This document shows positions 17,724-20,971 of a stretch of 20,971 bases of DNA, in pieces. The stretch comes from Deltaproteobacteria bacterium (GTDB taxonomy: Bacteria; Desulfobacterota; Desulfobulbia; Desulfobulbales; VMSU01). The stretch's first letter is position 1. Every line of letters starts with the position of its first letter. Location: positions 1 through 20,971 of the forward strand of contig JAJYJA010000023.1 in the NCBI GenBank assembly GCA_021789795.1. The letters run 5' to 3'. A program made the translations under genes and the position numbers. Below the pieces are notes generated by a model. It saw nothing but the letters and a program-made list of their open reading frames with translations. It had not been told where the DNA came from and ran no database searches.

Positions 17724-18244
17724 GCCGAAGGCGCCTCGCGGATGACGGCGGAGAGCCCGCTTCCCACCGTGAGCAGGGCGTAGGTGCCGGGCTGGCCGTA
17801 TCGGCTGGTGGGTTGAAAGGCGCCGGGGTTGACGAACAGGACGCCGCCCTGGGTCTGGCAGACGGGCCGGTGGGTGTGGCCATAGACGATGGCGTCCACC
17901 GCGTCGAACTCCCAGGGCAGCCGGGCCTCGAAGTCGTAATCGTCCCCGGCCCGGTGGATCAATCCCAGCCGGAACCTGCCGACGTTGATCACCTTCTTGG
18001 CGGGCAAGGCCTGGCGGGTGGCGGCGGAGCACATGTTGCCGCCCACGGCGTGCACCTCCCGGTCGCCGAAGGCCGAGAGCACCGTCAGTTCGGTCAGATC
18101 GCCGGCGTGCAGGATGACCTTGACCCCCGCGAAGCAGCGTTCGACTAGGGACGCGAACTCGGGCGTGGGGCGGCTTAAGTGGGTGTCGGAGAGGATGCCG
18201 ATCACCAGGGGCCGGGCACTCATGTCCTCCGGCGACGGGGTCAT
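17720..18244 (-). CDS. Metallophosphoesterase, YfcE/MJ0936 family
   Basis: A 174-residue calcineurin-like phosphodiesterase. Metal-binding motifs in order are SDTH (Asp20, His22), HAGD (Asp49), GGN (Asn70, where relatives usually read GNCD), LIHRAG (His97) and GHTH (His123, His125). VNPGAF with a following S-R is the typical end motif of the family. Such enzymes hydrolyse phosphodiesters in vitro with Mn or Ni; the natural substrate is unknown. ATG 18244 overlaps the cyclase stop as ATGA; an inner ATG at 18223 is also possible. Its own TGA overlaps the mutS ATG as ATGA. The neighbouring diguanylate cyclase is not evidence that it degrades c-di-GMP, since that role belongs to EAL and HD-GYP folds. 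Confidence 0.9.
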   Translation of the reverse strand: MTPSPEDMSARPLVIGILSDTHLSRPTPEFASLVERCFAGVKVILHAGDLTELTVLSAFGDREVHAVGGNMCSAATRQALPAKKVINVGRFRLGLIHRAGDDYDFEARLPWEFDAVDAIVYGHTHRPVCQTQGGVLFVNPGAFQPTSRYGQPGTYALLTVGSGLSAVIREAPSA

Positions 18245-19392
18245 GGGGTCTGGCAGACCCGGTTGCGGCCCTGGGCCTTGGCGGCGTAGAGGGCCTTGTC
18301 CGCCTGGGCCACCAGGTGCTCGACCGAGGTGGCGTCCTCGCCGAAGGTGGCCACCCCGAAGCTCGCGGTGATCCGCACCCCGGCCTCGGGGAGGGAGTCG
18401 GATTCGATCTGGCGGCGCAGGTCTTCCGCCACCTCCAGGGCCATCTGCTTGCCGGTGTTGATCAGCAGGATGGCGAACTCCTCGCCCCCGTAGCGGGCCA
18501 CGGTGTCGCTCTTTCGCAAGGCCGCGGCCAGTCGGCCGGCGAACCAGACCAGCACCGCGTCGCCGGTCTGGTGGCCGTGGGCGTCGTTGACTTTCTTGAA
18601 CAGGTCGATGTCCACCATCACCAGGCTGGCCGGCTCCTTGGGGTAGCGGGCCACCCGTTCCAGCTCGTCGGTTAGACGTTCGTTGAAATAGCGGCGGTTG
18701 TGGATGCCGGTCAAGTCGTCCTTGATCGAGACTTGCAGGGTCTGGGCGAAACGCTTGGCGTTGTTGACCGCCGATCCCGCCGTCTGGCCGATCAGGGTCA
18801 GCACGGTGATGGTGTGGTCGGGGATCGGTCGCTTGGAGAGGGAGTTGTCCACCAGCAGGATGCCTTCGACGTTCTCGGCGCTGCCCTCTTGAAACACCGG
18901 GCAGACCTGGCACTTGTGGAGCATCCGTTCCGGGTCGGGATCGCACTTGCGGCCTGAGATCAGCCAGCAGCGCAGCCAACGGTTGCCGTAGGCCGGGCAC
19001 TGCTTCTGCCCGCAGGCGGTTATCTCCCAGCACGGCACACGTTTGCGGTTCATCACCGGGATGACCGCGAAGTGGGTGAGTTTCAGCGCCCCGGCGTAGG
19101 GGTCGCTCAGGACGATCTGGTTCCAGAGCGGGATGCCGGTGATCAGCGGCAGGGTGAGGATGAACTGGTCGGAGAGCGGGATGGTTATGGCCTCGATCTC
19201 GCGGGGGGCGAAGCCGCGGCTCAGCTTACCCTGGAGCAGGGCCTTCTGGTGCTTGACGAAGAAAAGCGCCAGCCGGTCGAAGTCGAAGACCTGAGCGGCC
19301 AGGGCGAAGAAGCGCCGCTCCACGGTGTCGGTGTCTAAGTCCTCGTGGATGGTGGCGAGCAGCTCCAGGATCTTGATGGTGTCGAGGGGCAT
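18241..19392 (-). CDS. Diguanylate cyclase with GAF-like sensor and two-CW Cys insert
   Basis: A 383-residue cytoplasmic protein with no transmembrane segment. The N-terminal half (about 1-210) looks like a GAF domain split by a Cys-rich insert at 121-165. The insert has Cys121-Trp122, Cys127, Cys132, Cys142-Trp143, Cys150, Cys161 and Cys164, the pattern annotated in deltaproteobacteria as a two-CW domain. It may bind a metal, Fe-S cluster or heme. The GGDEF domain (about 222-383) has DDLTGIHNRRYF, VDIDLFKKVND and the active-site GGEEF (302-306). RKSD (293-296), five residues upstream, is the RxxD inhibitory site. It should therefore make c-di-GMP from two GTP with product feedback. It is the first gene of the tight minus-strand cluster. 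I see no clear ribosome site before ATG 19392. Confidence 0.9.
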   Translation of the reverse strand: MPLDTIKILELLATIHEDLDTDTVERRFFALAAQVFDFDRLALFFVKHQKALLQGKLSRGFAPREIEAITIPLSDQFILTLPLITGIPLWNQIVLSDPYAGALKLTHFAVIPVMNRKRVPCWEITACGQKQCPAYGNRWLRCWLISGRKCDPDPERMLHKCQVCPVFQEGSAENVEGILLVDNSLSKRPIPDHTITVLTLIGQTAGSAVNNAKRFAQTLQVSIKDDLTGIHNRRYFNERLTDELERVARYPKEPASLVMVDIDLFKKVNDAHGHQTGDAVLVWFAGRLAAALRKSDTVARYGGEEFAILLINTGKQMALEVAEDLRRQIESDSLPEAGVRITASFGVATFGEDATSVEHLVAQADKALYAAKAQGRNRVCQTP

Positions 19393-19445
19393 GGCGGAAG
19401 GTTGGAGGTGAGGGGGCGAACGGTGGCAATCCCAGGAACTGGGGC

Positions 19446-19474
19446 ACTATACCCGACCGGCGGTTAAATTGCCA
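19446..19474 (-). promoter_or_regulatory. Candidate promoter for the cyclase-mutS-amidase cluster
   Basis: On the minus strand TATAGT (19451-19446) matches the -10 consensus in five of six positions. The -35 at 17 bases (tggcaa, 19474-19469) is weak. It lies in the 118-base gap upstream of the cyclase gene and downstream of the SpmAB gene, so the cyclase cluster may have its own start. Confidence 0.35.
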
Positions 19475-19510
19475 GGTTCTTTGCCCGGGCATATCCGCAA
19501 GCAGGCGCCG

Positions 19511-20809
19511 TCAGCCCGTCCACAGGAGGCGGCAGATAAAGACCGCGCCCAGGAGGCCGGCGGCGTCGGCGCAGAGGGCGGCGGGCAGGGCGTGGCGGGT
19601 GCGGGTGATGCCGACGCTGCCGAAATAGACCGCCAGGACGTAGAAGGTGGTCTCGGTGGAACCCTGCATGGTGGAGACCAGAAAGGACAGGAAGCTGTCC
19701 GGGGCCTTGGCCACCAATTCCGACATCAGGGCGAAGGAGCCGCTGCCGGAGAGCGGACGGAGCAGGGCCACGGACAGGGCCTCGGCCGGCATCCCGATCC
19801 GGCTGGTTACGGGCGACAGGAGCCGGATGAGGAGGTCTAGGGCGCCGCTGGCCCTGAGCATGCCGATGGCCACGAAGATGGCCACCAGAAAGGGGATGAT
19901 CCGCACCGTGGTGGCAAAGCCCTCCTTGGCGCCCTCGGTTGCTACCTCGTAGACCTTGACCCCCCGCAGGTGGCCATAGACCAGGAAGGCCACGATCAAT
20001 AGCGGCGTCAGCCAGGCGGAGGCGGCGTTTAGCGCTGCGGGCGAGAGGCTTAAGGGACGGTGGCGGTAAAGTTGCCAGATCGCCCCCCCGGTCAGGGCCA
20101 GGAGGGTGGCGATGACGAGGAGTTTCTCCGGCGGGGCGGGGGGATGATGGCGGGGGCATTGGTCGCCGGCCTCGGCTGCCGGTAGAGAGGGCGGATCGGC
20201 GAGGGTGGCGAGGCCCTGGTCCGGGGTGGCCAGGAGCTTGCAGGCGGTGATGGCCACCAGGGTGGCCAGGAGGGTGGCCAGCAGGGTGGGGAGGAGGATG
20301 GCCGCCGGGGCGCTGGCCCCGGCCCCGGCCCGCACCGCGATGATGCTTAGGGGCAGGAGGGTGATGCTGGCGGTGTTTAGGGCCAGGAACAGGCACATGG
20401 CGTTGGTGGCGGTGCCCTTGTCGGCGGAGAGCCGGTCAAGCTCCTGCATGGCCTTGATCCCCAGGGGGGTGGCGGCGTTGCCCAGGCCCAGCAGGTTGGC
20501 GGCCAGGTTTAAGATCATGGCCGCCAGGGCCGGGTGATCGGCGGGGATCTCGGGGAAGAGCCGGGTCATGACCGGGCGCAGGCCCCGGGCCAGGGTGTGC
20601 ATCAGTCCGCCGGTTTCGGCGATCTTGACCAGGCCCAGCCACAGGGCCATGGGGCCGATCAGCCCGATGGCCAGGGTCACCGCCTCCTTGGCCGAGGCGA
20701 AGACGGCCTGAGTGACCTCGGGCATCCGGCCGTTGTAGGCGGCGGTGACGGTGGCGGCGAGGATCATGGCCAGCCAGATGAGGTTGATGGCGGAGGGCTT
20801 GCGGGGCAT
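19511..20809 (-). CDS. SpmA-SpmB fusion membrane protein (Gate/nucleoside recognition domains)
   Basis: A 432-residue polytopic inner-membrane protein. Residues about 1-195 match SpmA, with the signature NLLGLGNAATPLGIKAM (105-121). Residues about 228-432 match SpmB, with GVKVYEVATEGAKEGF (283-298), RPLSGSGSFALMSE (351-364) and GSTETTFYVLAVYFGSVGI (383-401). A hydrophilic Pro/His-rich linker (about 196-229) joins the halves. In Bacillus the separate SpmA and SpmB act in spore-core dehydration. Fused forms occur in non-sporulating Gram-negatives, where the role is unknown, probably transport of a small solute. ATG 20809 has no clear ribosome site, but the protein then begins just before its first membrane helix. 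It lies upstream of the cyclase cluster on the same strand. Confidence 0.88.
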   Translation of the reverse strand: MPRKPSAINLIWLAMILAATVTAAYNGRMPEVTQAVFASAKEAVTLAIGLIGPMALWLGLVKIAETGGLMHTLARGLRPVMTRLFPEIPADHPALAAMILNLAANLLGLGNAATPLGIKAMQELDRLSADKGTATNAMCLFLALNTASITLLPLSIIAVRAGAGASAPAAILLPTLLATLLATLVAITACKLLATPDQGLATLADPPSLPAAEAGDQCPRHHPPAPPEKLLVIATLLALTGGAIWQLYRHRPLSLSPAALNAASAWLTPLLIVAFLVYGHLRGVKVYEVATEGAKEGFATTVRIIPFLVAIFVAIGMLRASGALDLLIRLLSPVTSRIGMPAEALSVALLRPLSGSGSFALMSELVAKAPDSFLSFLVSTMQGSTETTFYVLAVYFGSVGITRTRHALPAALCADAAGLLGAVFICRLLWTG

Positions 20810-20886
20810 GGCCGGGTTGGCTAAGGGTAAGGGTTTTCGGCAAGCCAGGAACGGGCAGGGAAGAGCGAGGGAGGCATGTTGACCGG

Positions 20887-20914
20887 ATTAAAACCAGATC
20901 CGCTTTTTTGTCAA
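20887..20914 (-). promoter_or_regulatory. Candidate sigma-70 promoter of the SpmAB gene
   Basis: On the minus strand TTGACA (20914-20909, 6 of 6) and TTTAAT (20892-20887, 5 of 6) are separated by 16 bases. This is the best-looking promoter in the window. It would give a 5' leader of about 70 bases before ATG 20809. Confidence 0.6.
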
Positions 20915-20971
20915 GCCCTGGCCCCGTCCCTTTGCCCTTACCCCTTGCCAAACCTTTCGGCGAGTGCTAAA

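Noticed and set aside
20962..20970. CIRCE heat-shock operator (gagtgctaa)
   Set aside because: Only the right half matches; the sequence nine bases upstream does not resemble ttagcactc. It may be chance at the window edge.

Overview
The window is a GC-rich bacterial chromosome segment. Its gene content points to an anaerobic deltaproteobacterium (Desulfobacterota, perhaps near Desulfobulbales). The evidence is an F1 ATP synthase operon with paired b' and b subunits but no a or c subunit genes, a GAF/two-CW/GGDEF protein, a fused SpmA-SpmB membrane protein in what looks like a Gram-negative, and a lone GltD/NfnB-like flavoprotein. This placement is an inference from gene content, not a phylogeny.

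Layout, left to right. (1) Bases 1-2202 are an accessory patch in the recA-alaS interval. It holds the 3' end of recA, a 4-oxalocrotonate tautomerase gene, a second near-identical but truncated copy of the recA 3' end, an AAA_14/DUF4143 ATPase behind a palindromic promoter, and a 153-bp element with 13-bp perfect terminal inverted repeats and an 8-bp target duplication (an IS66-type MITE). (2) alaS (2203-4839). (3) atpF'-atpF-atpH-atpA-atpG-atpD-atpC (5058-10974), closed by a perfect 15-bp stem terminator shared with a convergent cheX. (4) cheX (minus) diverges from a GltD/NfnB-like oxidoreductase (plus). (5) A minus-strand cluster runs from the right edge leftwards: SpmA-SpmB fusion, then diguanylate cyclase, metallophosphoesterase, mutS and N-acetylmuramoyl-L-alanine amidase. 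The last four genes are linked by two ATGA overlaps and a 4-base gap.

How the genes work together. The atp genes encode the whole F1 sector plus the two stator b-type subunits; the membrane a and c subunits must be encoded elsewhere. alaS and recA are housekeeping genes whose neighbourhood has been invaded. The minus-strand cluster physically couples c-di-GMP signalling, mismatch repair and cell-wall cleavage, although no functional link can be shown from sequence.

The most unusual parts are the duplicated recA tail flanking the tautomerase gene and the IS66-like MITE with intact target duplication. The two-CW insertion in the diguanylate cyclase and the palindrome overlapping the ATPase promoter come next. 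I saw no tRNA, rRNA, CRISPR array, integrase or transposase gene in the window.
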